Shown: one piece after another, positions 11,901 through 21,543 of the stretch | Layout: each line of letters starts with the position of its first letter | How positions within the stretch are numbered: the stretch's first letter is position 1 | The notes under the pieces: model-generated | The model's database searches: none | The model's input: only the letters and a program-made list of their open reading frames with translations | Told to the model about the DNA's origin: nothing | NCBI GenBank assembly: GCA_947568835.1 | Contig: OX387612.1 | Location: 9,920,001 to 9,984,000, forward strand | DNA: 64,000 nt | DNA from: Protonemura montana | Lineage: Eukaryota > Arthropoda > Insecta > Plecoptera > Nemouridae | Reading direction: 5' to 3' | Translations under genes and position numbers: made by a program

Positions 11901-14900
11901 AGGATTTATTATAGACACAACAGAAGCTTTTATAGCTGCTGGTATTCCGGTAGAAAAATTCGACAATGTGCATCTTCGCGAGTGGTTTCGTCTACACGTG
12001 AAAGGTAGTGGGGATATGCCGACTGCGGATTGGGTTCGCAAGAAATATATTCCAATTGTTGGCGAGAAAGCAGTGAATAAAATTAAAGAGCAAATTAAAG
12101 ACAAGCCCATTTCCATTTTATGCGACGAAACAACGGACAAAAGCGGCAATTGCGTCTTCAACGTGCTTTTTCGGCTGATGGAACCTACGAGTTCACAGAA
12201 AGTTTTTTTGGCTGCTTCAGTGGTATTGGACCGTGCAAACAACACCACATGCTCAAACGCTGTCATCAGTACTTTGACAAAGTACGAAGTAGATTATGAA
12301 AACTGTGTTTCATTAGTGACAGATTCTGCCCGATACATGACGTCTTGCTTCAATGCCCTGAAAGTCATAATTGGTGAACACTTTCTTCATACGCAGTGCT
12401 GGGCACACAAAATTAATTTGGTGGGCCAGATATGGCAATCTGAACTGGAGGAACTGAACACAGTAGTCTCAAAGATAAAAAGTGCGTTTTTAAACACTCG
12501 AAAGAGGAAGCACCAATACCTCGAGTTTCTGCGAGAAAAATACGGGAACAATTCACCAATGGTGAAATTATTTCCAATGCCAGTCCTCACAAGGTGGAAT
12601 TCGTGGTTCAAGTCGGTAAACTATATTAGTATCTATTTCAAAGATATTATAACGTTTTTTGAGCATTTCTCAGAGGAAAATGCTGGAGTAACGTTTCTAA
12701 AACACATAAATAAAGAAGACTTTGCTGTAGTGTCAGCCTTTGCGTGTTTTGCGGCTGAAAACTCGCTTGGCCTCGTAAAGCTAATCGAGTTTTTAGAGGG
12801 AAGCAAATACCCCGCTGCAAATGTGCTTTACTCAAAATTAGAGGACCTAATCACGAAGATGACTTTGCTTGCTAAAGGAATTTTTTCAGGAGATCTACGT
12901 TCCAAGCTAGCAGCTCTAAGCCTTCTAAAAAGAGCAGAAATTGAAGGCAAGCTGAGAATTGTAGCACATCATGGGCTCACCAAAATTCAAATTTTGATGG
13001 CTACAGATCCGTCAAAATGTGAGCTGCAGGCTTGTGGTCGTTTATTTAGTACAAGGAACATTTGCAGAGCGGATATTGATGAAAAATTTATTGCGCCACT
13101 TCTGAAGAATCTGCCGAGTTCTGCTCAACTGAAACCCAGCATCAGTGTATTCATTGAAGGGCTCACAGTTCTCCAGAAGTTAGTTCGAGAAGAAACGGCC
13201 AAACCTAACGTCAAACATGTGGACATTTGCCAACTTCTCTGTTCTTTAAAACCTGATTTTGAAATGTTTGCTAAATTTTCTTTGTTCTGTGTTTGGCTCA
13301 CAGCCTCAAATGTCGATGCAGAACGATCATTTTCACAATACTCTGTTGTAGTAAGTGACCGGCGCAGAAGTTTGAAACCTGAAAACGCAGAAATTCTGAC
13401 CATGGTAGCTTTTCACTAAAGGTCGTAGTCATGAAATGCAACCATTGCCAAATTTTCTTCTTTCCAAATGTGTGTCTTTCAATTCGATTTCAATTTTTAG
13501 TTCAGATTATTTATTGACCAATAATTGGAGATACGTGTTTTTCGTTTTAACTATAAATGCTTAAATATGTAAATACTCATTAAGAGTCAATATTGTTTGT
13601 TTTCTTTACAGGTCATGGAATTTGGGAATGAATGGTAGATTTTTCTATTTCGCGATAAATGCTAATTCGATAGATTATGAAGCTATTTCACTATCATGTG
13701 TGTATTTTGCGAAATAGCCACTAATTTCCATTCAAAAAATTTAAAATGTTTATTTTATCTCTCTAAACACATATTTCCATGAATTTGTCAGATTATTTCC
13801 CCCAGTCTTGCTGTCAGGTCTGTTTCTCATCAAATGCTGTCAACATTCCTAAGTTTAGGGGGTAAAAGTAGTGGGGCAAATTGTTTGCTGTATGAAACCA
13901 TTGCCATTGGTTGGCTGAAACTTCCCCTCCAATTCTCATGGACATAAAAATCTCAAACCCCTCATTTGCAGTTCTGACTTTGCAAACTATTTGAGCCCCA
14001 GTGTGTTGATGCAGAGAGGTTTTTTCGTCAATAAAACCTTGTGCTGACTGACAAAGGAACAAGAATGAAGGAAGCTATTCTTGAAACTTGTTCAATGTTA
14101 AGTTTTAACAAGTAGTAGGTGTCGCTCATACTGCCATACAATGTAATTCATGGTGGCATTTAACTTACTGATGTTGAGGACCTACGCAAAATATTTGCAT
14201 TATTATTGATAACTTCTTTATTAGAGATTCCAGTGCTTGCCCAAAATCCGCATTCGTTTCGAATGTAGATCGCAAAAGCCCTTTTTTTCTATTTTGCTAT
14301 AAACGCTAAAATTCAAATAATTAGCACTAAAATTTCGAAAAAATTAATGCTAAAAACACGTATCCCTACCAATAATATATACCTAGACGTAGTAGCACTT
14401 TTAAAAAGCTGCGTGTCAACTGTCAGAAACACAGAAACTTTTTAGTTTTAAACTCTTTTTGGAAAATTAGTGTTACAAATAGGAGCTAATTGAAATTACT
14501 TTAATTTCGCATCAATAATAATAAAAACATAAAGCTGATACGGATACATGTTTCTTGTGTCTTTATTTGTTTTGTAGTTTTCTTGTGGCGTAACAGTGTA
14601 TTTTATGAAAGATGAAGGTATTACTATTAGTATTAGCTACAATTTATAGGAACTTACTGTCTATTATTGAACAGAAACACTATGTATAAGTCTATTCTTC
14701 TTTTTTTCGTCGCCTATGTCCAAAATCTGCTATAGACATGAAATTCTGTACTTTTTTTCATAACACCGCCATAACACCGAAATCCAAAAAGCTTACCACG
14801 AAATTTTCGAAATCATAACACCATAAAATCTTGGCTCTAACAATTACATAATAACGACTCAAAATATCGTTACGTGTTTATCAATAGTTTAGGTAAAAAT

Positions 14901-17900
14901 TGATGGAGATCATTTGAGCATGAAAAGTCTCAAAAGCGAGTAACCTACAAAATATATCGAAATTAGGTAAATTGCATACGACAGTGACTCCACTTAACGG
15001 CGTGTTCCGGTACTCTGCATTTTTGTCGGTAAAGTAGTCATTTGGCGGCCATCTTTCACGCAGAAACTGTAACATTAACGTTCTGTTTCTACCTACAGCC
15101 TGTACACTCAACGGTCTTACTCGTATGGCGGTGCTGATGTTTTTTTTCGCTAAGTTACAAACGAACATTGAAAAAGCAAATGAGTAGTTTTGAGTTAGAA
15201 CACAAATATTGTTGACATAGCAAACCAAGCAAGACCTATAGAATCACTAACAATTTAAACTGAAATAAAATCACGTTTCCTCCAAGCTATTCATTGTTCT
15301 CTGTTACCCAGGGCAACCGTGACTATCTGACCGGTCGCACCAATAACAACAGCGTCGATCTCAACCGGAACTTCCCCGACTTGGACAGGATCATGTTCAC
15401 CAACGAAGAGACCCAGGTTGACCACAACAACCACCTCCTCGACCAACTGGACAGGCTCTCCGAACCGGTGCGTGCGATCGCCGTCGATTACAATTTCATC
15501 AAAATCAGCTGCTAGACTAGTGACAGAGGGTCAGCGCCAATACAGTGTATCAAAGGGACAAGGCTAAGCGGTGGCCGGTCCTTGGTGCAGTTGGACAGGA
15601 GCAGCCAACACAGTGTGTCGAAGGGACGAGGCTAAGCGGTGGCCGGTCCTTGGTGCTGTTGGACAGGAGCAGCCAACACAGTGTGTCAAAGGGACAAGGC
15701 TAAGCGGTGGCCGGTCCTTGGTGCTGTTGGACAGGAGCAGCCAACACAGTGTGTCAAAGTGACAAGGCTAAGCGGTGGCCGGTCCTTGGTGCTGTTGGAC
15801 AGGAGCAGCCAACACAGTGTGTCAAAGGGACAAGGCTAAGCGGTGGCCGGTCCTTGGTGCTGTTGGACAGGAGCAGCCAACACAGTGTGTCAAAGGGACA
15901 AGGCTAAGCGGTGGCCGGTCCTTGGTGCTGTTGGACAGGAGCAGCCAACACAGTGTGTCAAAGTGACAAGGCTAAGCGGTGGCCGGTCCTTGGTGCAGTT
16001 GGACAGGAGCAGCTAACACAGTGTGTCGAAGGGACAAGGCTAAACGGTGCTCGGTCCTTAGTGCTGTTGGACATGAGCAGTCTGTGTGCCGGTACCGGAT
16101 TCACCGGTTTTTCCCTGCTGTCAAAGGCTTCTCATCGTCAGCACCCTGTTATTTACCAAAAGCCAATAGACCATGTGTCACAGTGACAGTTGCATTACTG
16201 GAAAATCGAGAGAGAACTGAGAAACTTACCGAACACTTCTCGATTCAGATCCAGCCCGAGACGCGAGCCGTGATGCGTCTGATCATGACCGTGCCGTTCG
16301 TCCTCTCGGCAAACCTCCACGGCGGCGACCTCGTGGCTAACTACCCGTACGATTTGGCACGTAGCGACTCGTCTTACCAAAACGCCGACCACCAGGAGTA
16401 CGCCAAGAGTCCGGATGATGACACGTTTCGGTGAGTGACATTTGCAACCAGCGTTTACAGACTAATCTTTGGTCTTCTTTTGAAAAGGAAGTGGGAGAAG
16501 GGAATAGGAGTTTGATCCTAGATAAATTTAGAGCAAATCTACTTAGTTTTTGGGAAAAAAATTCTAGTATACAGGTACTGCTCATAATTTCTTCATACTA
16601 TTATAACTATGCTCATATAGATACTTGCCCCAAGTGCATTAAATACAACACAGTAAAAAAAAAGTACGGAGCTATTGATACCAATGCTGGTGCTGTATTC
16701 TTGCCTTGATGAGAACCACTCTGACAATGTCCGCAGGTAAAGATAAAAATGCAAGTATCTGATTGGCTGTTGCCATGGAGACGAGTCTTCAGCTGAAAGA
16801 TATTTATTTTTAACCTGCCATTGCAAAACTAGCTCTAAGAATGGCCATGCATAATTAACTTCGGTCAACTGTCATATATATTTTTTCATTATTATTAACA
16901 CTATAAACGTCTCAAAAATACACCGCGCATTGCAAGCGTTTGCAATTTAAATGAGATTTCATCTAAAAACTGTCATCTTTGATTATGTTTATTTTTTATT
17001 TAGCCACCTGGCGCTGGTTTACGCCACAAACCATGCCACCATGTCCTCGGCCAAGAGGGATGGATGCGGTTACGACGGATACAACTTCGGCAAGCAAGGA
17101 GGTAACAGACTCATCAATTTCAATCGATTGATTTGTGGGGTTAAGCAAGACAATGTTTTGACAACGAGCCACGAGGCAATGTCCTACTGGCTTTGGTGAA
17201 TGAGTGGATGATGATTTTGACAAACGCAGCCTAGCCAAGAACGGAGAAAGGAAACCTGGTGCCGGCACGTAGCCTACTCCTGTCGAAGAGCACCAAGGGG
17301 ACCACCGGCTAACGTCCCTTCCGAAGGACGGTACAACTCGAACAACAGGATTCCTCTACAAATCCATGCTGTCGAGAGGTTGATAAGCAAGGCGAGTGAA
17401 GTTGCTGTACTAACTTTCATCCCTCCAGCCTCTCTCCCGAACAGAACTGATCATGTGTATGGTCACCCATCCAATACCTGACACAGCGCAGTGTTGCTTA
17501 ACTTCGGTGATCTCACGAGAGCCGGTGTTTCCAACGCGGCAAACCGATCTTGTCCTCAGGCCACAACGTCAAGTCTGTGGGTTTATTTCACCACCAGGCA
17601 TAACCAACGGTGCAGCGTGGTACAGCGTGGAAGGAGGCATGCAAGACTTTAACTACCTCTCGTCCAACGACTTCGAGATCACCCTGGAGCTCGGATGTGA
17701 CAAGTATCCGAAGACCAAGGAGCTCAAGAACGAGTGGGAACGCAATAAGAAGGCGCTCATCACTTTCATCTGGCAGGTAAAGACTTCTTACCCCATAAAG
17801 CCCATGATGGCATGGCATGGTATAGTATGGTATGGTATGGAAGTAAATGACATGAGATACCTCATGTCATCAACCTCACCTAGCTCATGTAGCTAACATT

Positions 17901-20213
17901 TGCTGCAGATTTTCTCTTGTAAAATACCACAGACAATTTTAACTTATTTAAATTTTTCTTTACAAAAATTCTGTTTTGAGAAGGTAGTCACCACACATCT
18001 AAAAACATTATCAGACTACTTAATTATTTAATTAATAATTTTAGTTAAATTGAAGAGATTTGTTAAAAAAATGACCGCAAGCGCCATCAAGTGCCAGCTA
18101 CCGTTACCACGTGTTGCCGGCCTCGTTTGCTCAGCAGCTCAACATTAAAACCATCGTACTAATTTCTATAAACTTAATGGTATCAATAAGAAAGTGTGGG
18201 AAAGAGCAAACATTCAAACAGTAAATCTAAAATAAAGACAGCAGAAACGTCAGAAGTGTTTGTTATGTTGCCACCAGATCCACACTGGAGTGAAGGGAGT
18301 CGTCTCTGATGCCGTGACTGGGAAGGGGTTGTCCCACGCTGTCATATCTGTAGCGAACCTGACAAGCGGCGAGGCAACGCCAATCAGACATGACGTAACT
18401 TCCGGTAAGACATTTAAATAAGCTCCTAACAGTTGGGAGACACTGGAGCTCACAGAAGTTCAACAACACTGCAGTGCATTAGATACTGGATGAGAGACCA
18501 CCGAACGTGTTATTGATATTGTTTCACGAAGAATTTTTGAAAACTCTCGAGGTGCTGTTCTTTGCGATCAATAAAATATGGAATCAATACACGTTTTGAG
18601 ATTTGGAGCTCTGTCAGGTGATCTTAGCATTTTCATGGCTACCGAACATTGAATCTACCATTGAACCTCCTATGCTAGGCCATGATATACCCGTGGTAAC
18701 TTAAGATAGCAGAATTGAGAAGCTCTGACAGGCGATCTCAGCATCTCCGTGGCTACCAAACGTTGAACCTCCTAACCATGGTCCTAATTTTTGCCCCATC
18801 TACTAACAATCCCCGCACAAAGCCCATACTTGATCAATGTTCGTAACCTCCTATCTTTGCCCATGTAGTGCACGACGGTGACTACTGGAGGCTGTTGACT
18901 CCCGGTCGCTACGAGATCACAGCCACCCGTCGCGGATATGCCCCCGAGACGCGGGTACACGATGTCAAGGAGGTGCAGCACCAGGAGGCGCAGAGGGTAG
19001 ACTTCCATCTGCAGCCGGTGAGCGTTTGTGAAGCAAATTGTGTTAAATTATTGTATTAGAGCGTATAAGTTTTATTTTAGTGTAGTTCACCGAAGACCTC
19101 AGCGAAGGGATAAATAATATTTTATGACAAAATTCAGGGTATAAATCCACACAACAGGGAAAGCTCGACTCCCAGAGAATAAGTTGAACGTGCAATCAAA
19201 CTAAGCCCGTGGTGCTGTTGGACAGGAGCAGCCAACACAGTTTGTCAAAGTGGCAAGGCTAAGCGGTGGCCGGTCCTTGGTGCTGTTGGACTGGAGCAGC
19301 CAACACAGTGTGTCAAAGTGACAAGGCTAAGCGGTGGCCGGTCCTTAGTGCTGTTGGACAGGAGCAGCCAACACAGTTTGTCAAAGTGGCAAGGCTAAGC
19401 GGTGGCCGGTCCTTGGTGCTGTTGGACTGGAGCAGCCAACACAGTTTGTCAAAGTGACAAGGCTAAGCGGTGGCCAGTCCTTGGTGCTGTTGGACGGGAG
19501 CAGCCAACACAGTTTGTCAAAGTGACAAGGCTAAGCGGTGGCCAGTCCTTGGTGCTGTTGGACAGGAGCAGCCAACACAGTGTGTCAAAGGGACAAGGCT
19601 AAGCGGTGGCCGGTCCTTGGTGCTGTTGGACAGGAGCAGCCAACACAGTGTGTCAAAGTGACGAGGCTAAGCGGTAGACGGTTCTTATTCTTAGTGCTGT
19701 TGGACAGGAGCAGCCAACACAGTTTGTCAAAGGGACAATGCTAAGCGGTGGCCAGTCCTTGGTGCTGTTGGACAGGAGCAGCCAACACAGTGTGTCAAAG
19801 GGACAAGGCTAAGCGGTGGCCGGTCCTTGGTGCTGTTGGACAGGAGCAGCCAACACAGTGTGTCAAAGTGACAAGGCTAAGCGGTAGCCGATCCTTGGTG
19901 CTGTTGGACAGGAGCAGCCAACACAGTGTGTCAAAGTGACAAGGCTAAGCGGTGGCCGGTCCTTGGTGCTGTTGGACAGGAGCAGCCAACACAGTGTGTC
20001 ACAGAGACAAGGCTAAGCGGTGGCCGGTCCTTGGTGCTGTTGGACAGGAGTTAAACATTAATTTAAGTTCAATTTTCAATGACAACACGGTGTGTCGTTA
20101 AACATTGCTAATTGATGCTGTTTTAGATTCACCGAGAACACATGCGACGGTCAAACAACCTGCGGAAACGTTGGATGTCCAACAGCGGTCTCTTCAAGCG
20201 TTCGGCAGAATGA
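5918..20213 (+). CDS. Secreted zinc metallocarboxypeptidase, M14 N/E subfamily (CPE/CPN-like), 10 exons
   Basis: Predicted exons are 5918-5941, 9724-9919, 10769-10965, 15312-15467, 16249-16430, 17004-17101, 17598-17776, 18278-18404, 18869-19017 and 20127-20213 (TGA), all GT-AG and in frame, giving about 464 aa. Enzymes of this family remove C-terminal Lys/Arg from peptides. An N-terminal hydrophobic stretch (residues ~1-18) looks like a signal peptide. Zinc ligands H85 and E88 (MHGNE) and H215 (NLHGG), Asn-Arg 157-158 (DLNRNFPD), Y304 and catalytic E315 ([13 protein letters not shown]) are all present. Residues ~345-435 match the transthyretin-like domain ([19 protein letters not shown]). Length is like CPE/CPN/CPM (about 440-480 aa), not multi-domain CPD. 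The tail is short and basic with two Lys-Arg pairs, without a GPI-type hydrophobic end, so secretion is inferred. Whether it is the E or N/M ortholog is not resolved. Confidence 0.9.
6823..7258. repeat. 118-bp minisatellite, left part
   Basis: About 3.7 copies of a 118-bp unit (for example starts GTTGACACC at 6906, 7024 and 7142). It continues at 8517 after an inserted hAT element. It lies in intron 1 of the carboxypeptidase gene. Long antisense open frames here simply reflect the repetition. Confidence 0.9.
7251..8524. mobile_element. Non-autonomous hAT element with CAGGG termini
   Basis: The element spans 7259-8516 (1258 bp). Its ends are exact inverted repeats CAGGGACCCGAACCG / CGGTTCGGGTCCCTG, and it is flanked by the 8-bp direct repeat GTTGAAAT (7251-7258 and 8517-8524). 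The 8-bp duplication and the YARNG-type terminus are hallmarks of the hAT superfamily. Subterminal regions are rich in GGTTCC repeats on both sides. There is no transposase; the interior holds a LINE ORF fragment. It interrupts the 118-bp minisatellite. Confidence 0.85.
7804..8148 (+). pseudogene. LINE reverse-transcriptase ORF, C-terminal fragment
   Basis: The frame contains [10 protein letters not shown], a variant of the region downstream of the RT core, then [14 protein letters not shown] and [20 protein letters not shown]. This order matches the C-terminal end of jockey/CR1-type LINE ORF2 proteins (LP..I......FK..LK..L....FY...EF). A stop lies at 7801-7803, and no RT core precedes it, so it is a 5'-truncated relic carried inside the hAT element. 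Confidence 0.65.
8517..8905. repeat. 118-bp minisatellite, right part
   Basis: About 3.2 further copies of the same 118-bp unit as at 6823-7258, in the same orientation. The first copy shows GCTGACACC where the others read GTTGACACC. The array was one block before the hAT insertion. Confidence 0.9.
8906..9723. other. Rest of carboxypeptidase intron 1
   Basis: AT-rich sequence ending in the acceptor TTCTCTTTGCAG at 9712-9723. No repeat or gene is recognised. Confidence 0.5.
10449..10685. repeat. ~90-bp tandem repeat in carboxypeptidase intron 2
   Basis: Copies begin GCCA[G/T]GACAACCCTTG at 10449, 10545 and 10632, with lengths of 96, 87 and about 50 bp. The common core includes GATGAACT and GGGCACGGGTTACTTG. 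The remainder of the intron (9920-10448) shows nothing recognisable. Confidence 0.8.
11121..14847 (+). mobile_element. Full-length hAT transposon
   Basis: The element is 11129-14839 (3711 bp). Terminal inverted repeats are about 21 bp, TAGAGCCA-(C/A)GATT-(A/T)-TATGGTG. The 8-bp target duplication ACAATTAC is perfect (11121-11128 and 14840-14847). Subterminal CGCGAAAT-type motifs repeat several times at the left end, as expected for transposase binding sites. It encodes an uninterrupted transposase. Intact ends, intact duplication and an intact ORF imply recent insertion. Confidence 0.93.
11635..13419 (+). CDS. hAT-family transposase with N-terminal zinc finger
   Basis: The reading frame opens at 11575, but the Met at 11635 (MVKPTVSAQ) is the likelier start, giving about 594 aa; residue numbers here count from 11575. 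A C-x2-C...H-x5-H finger (C50, C53, H68, H74) resembles BED/CGGBP1-type fingers. The RNase-H-like core shows the acidic triad: D184 (LCDETTD), D250 (VTDSARY) and E583 ([10 protein letters not shown]). The hAT signature CWAHKINL is at ~275-282. The C-terminal dimerisation region ends [15 protein letters not shown]. Size matches complete hAT transposases. No stop or frameshift is seen, so it may be active. The similarity to CGGBP1-like hATs is from memory of the family. Confidence 0.9.
   Translation: MVKPTVSAQSRAAEFKDHHFVVNDDKILMCGLCNCRLEYQRRDTLTKHVESDRHKNLKSQELKSESIRKRQLSITDTLGNAKKAKDDKEGFIIDTTEAFIAAGIPVEKFDNVHLREWFRLHVKGSGDMPTADWVRKKYIPIVGEKAVNKIKEQIKDKPISILCDETTDKSGNCVFNVLFRLMEPTSSQKVFLAASVVLDRANNTTCSNAVISTLTKYEVDYENCVSLVTDSARYMTSCFNALKVIIGEHFLHTQCWAHKINLVGQIWQSELEELNTVVSKIKSAFLNTRKRKHQYLEFLREKYGNNSPMVKLFPMPVLTRWNSWFKSVNYISIYFKDIITFFEHFSEENAGVTFLKHINKEDFAVVSAFACFAAENSLGLVKLIEFLEGSKYPAANVLYSKLEDLITKMTLLAKGIFSGDLRSKLAALSLLKRAEIEGKLRIVAHHGLTKIQILMATDPSKCELQACGRLFSTRNICRADIDEKFIAPLLKNLPSSAQLKPSISVFIEGLTVLQKLVREETAKPNVKHVDICQLLCSLKPDFEMFAKFSLFCVWLTASNVDAERSFSQYSVVVSDRRRSLKPENAEILTMVAFH
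15512..16112. repeat. 68-bp minisatellite, locus 1 (SINE-related)
   Basis: About eight copies of a 68-bp unit containing AAGCGGTGGCCGGTCCTTGG and GGACAGGAGCAGCCAACACA. It is in intron 4 of the carboxypeptidase gene. The array is entered by a SINE-tail-like stretch (GACTAGTGACAGAGGGTCAG) and left by TGTGTGCCGGTACCGG, both with counterparts in the 5S-derived SINE. Confidence 0.93.
16585..17003. other. Carboxypeptidase intron 5
   Basis: AT-rich. Positions 16880-16960 (TATAAACGTCTCAAAAATAC and following) match the 3' part and flank of the tRNA-like element seen at 47290-47440, so an old fragment of that family lies here. Confidence 0.45.
17152..17560 (-). mobile_element. 5S-derived SINE copy in carboxypeptidase intron 6
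   Basis: On the minus strand the head at 17545-17461 reads like 5S rRNA: CTCTCGTGAGATCACCGAAG, then TTAAGCAAC, then GGATGGGTGACC (box C). The body follows down to about 17170 and matches the copy at 53825-54451. Target duplication not identified. Confidence 0.85.
18058..18155 (-). mobile_element. Fragment of the 7-bp-TSD MITE family
   Basis: The reverse complement shares the segment around GAGCAAACGAGGCCGGC with positions 11040-11065 of the split MITE. Only part of the element is present. Confidence 0.5.
18600..18785 (+). repeat. 114-bp minisatellite, locus 1
   Basis: About 1.6 copies of the 114-bp unit (GAGAAGCTCTGTCAGGCGAT, CATGGCTACCAAACGTTGAA). It sits in carboxypeptidase intron 8, between the two exons encoding the transthyretin-like domain. 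Confidence 0.85.
19205..20052. repeat. 68-bp minisatellite, locus 2
   Basis: About 12 copies of the same 68-bp unit as at 15512, in the same orientation, in the last carboxypeptidase intron. One copy near 19675 has an 8-base insertion. After 20052 a SINE-tail-like GTGTGTCGTTAAACATTG follows before the final exon acceptor. Confidence 0.93.
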
Positions 20214-21543
20214 AGTTAAGATAAATCGACGACAGAATATCAGCCGCGGAGGAAATGTACAAGTGTTTTCTTTCTTTTGGACCATTCAAAAGAATCGGCA
20301 ATAGATGTAATACAGGTATCGTCTTAAGCAAGACCCGTTCAACTATTGAAGCAATTATCAATGTTACAAAAGAAATTTATATTTATAATTTAATTATGTT
20401 CTAGCAAAAGCTTTGTTATTGCTTGGTTTTTTTTTATTGGCAGCACGGCAATTTTGAAAAATCAGTGCAAAGATTTTATTTGCAATCTCATTTGTTATGG
20501 ACTGACGAGATTAATTGTACGCCATATAATTGATTATCTACACAGTTACCTATATAATTGAATGTTACCTAGATAGTAAAAATTATTATTCGAGTCAAAT
20601 AAAAGAGATAAGGTGAACCACGGTAAATGATGATTTATTAGAAGCCTCCAAATTTATCCAAACAGACTTTCAACCAAATTAAAACTGCCGCTCTTGTAAT
20701 TCGTAACTTGAAACGGTGAGGTCACTACTTGATGTAGTTGGCTTTTTATTATTATTATATACATATATATATATTATTATTTAAAATTGAAGAATTTTAA
20801 AAGGAAATCATATATTATATCATAGACAAATTAATAAACAAAATTAAATGATAACAATGCCGTGTTCTTATTACATGCATTTCTTTGATTTAGCAGATAA
20901 ATTGTTACAAGGCCTTCTTTCCAGGAGTCGAGTCTTTATCTTCGAAGAGATAGAAATCAAAGTGGAGATTCCAATTTAAAAATAACCTTTTTTAAAAATC
21001 AAAATCCTGACAGTTCATAAACATTTCACAAGCAATCAGAAGATAAGTGTTAACTGTAAAATGGCAAAGGATTCTGTTTATTTTGGTAGCCTACAACAAT
21101 AACTAATGGAAATAGTCCTGGCACAGGTCCTGGTTTTTAATTTGGTGACACCAAATTTCCAAAAATACCGTCATTTGAGCAAATTTTCGGGATCTCATTT
21201 GGCCAAGATTTGTTTAAAATCATCGACTCATTAATGGAAACACAAGAAAGTGCCCTATTTAGCAAGTACCTTAATGCGCACTGACGATTCAACGTTGAAT
21301 TACAGTTAATTCTTTATATCTGAATCTGATATTAAACAGCTTACAACATTTATGAGCTGGAGAACAGGAAAGAAGAAAACACAACTTACCCGGGCATACA
21401 CTTCTGATCACAAAGGGTGAAACGACGGTGTATCAGCAGATCCCACATAAATTTGCAAGAAGATCACGGTTTTTGATGATTGTAAACGACATAGAAACAA
21501 TTATTTTAAAATCACGTTTTACACATCCACACGTATCTTTTTA
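20214..21543. other. Intergenic region between convergent genes
   Basis: The carboxypeptidase gene (+) and the CFAP65-like gene (-) converge here. AATAAA at 20598-20603 is a candidate poly(A) signal for the first. TTTATT at 21077-21082 (AATAAA on the minus strand) is a candidate for the second. A TA-rich microsatellite lies near 20750-20780. No gene seen. Confidence 0.45.

Larger units (their letters stand above)
10983..15120. mobile_element. MITE (7-bp TSD family), split by a hAT transposon
   Basis: The left end starts CGTTGAGTGT at 10990 and the right end finishes ACACTCAACG at 15113. The direct repeat GTCTTAC flanks it on both sides (10983-10989 and 15114-15120). The two halves (10990-11128 and 14840-15113) together resemble the intact copy at 25088-25450. 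The hAT element 11129-14839 sits inside it. This copy lies in intron 3 of the carboxypeptidase gene. Confidence 0.85.

Noticed and set aside
11685-12266. 193-aa minus-strand ORF
   Set aside because: Shadow of the hAT transposase frame, which has full catalytic motifs.
15571-20050. Repeated ORFs reading [16 protein letters not shown]
   Set aside because: Translations of the 68-bp minisatellite (frame changes each unit); no start context or coding evidence.
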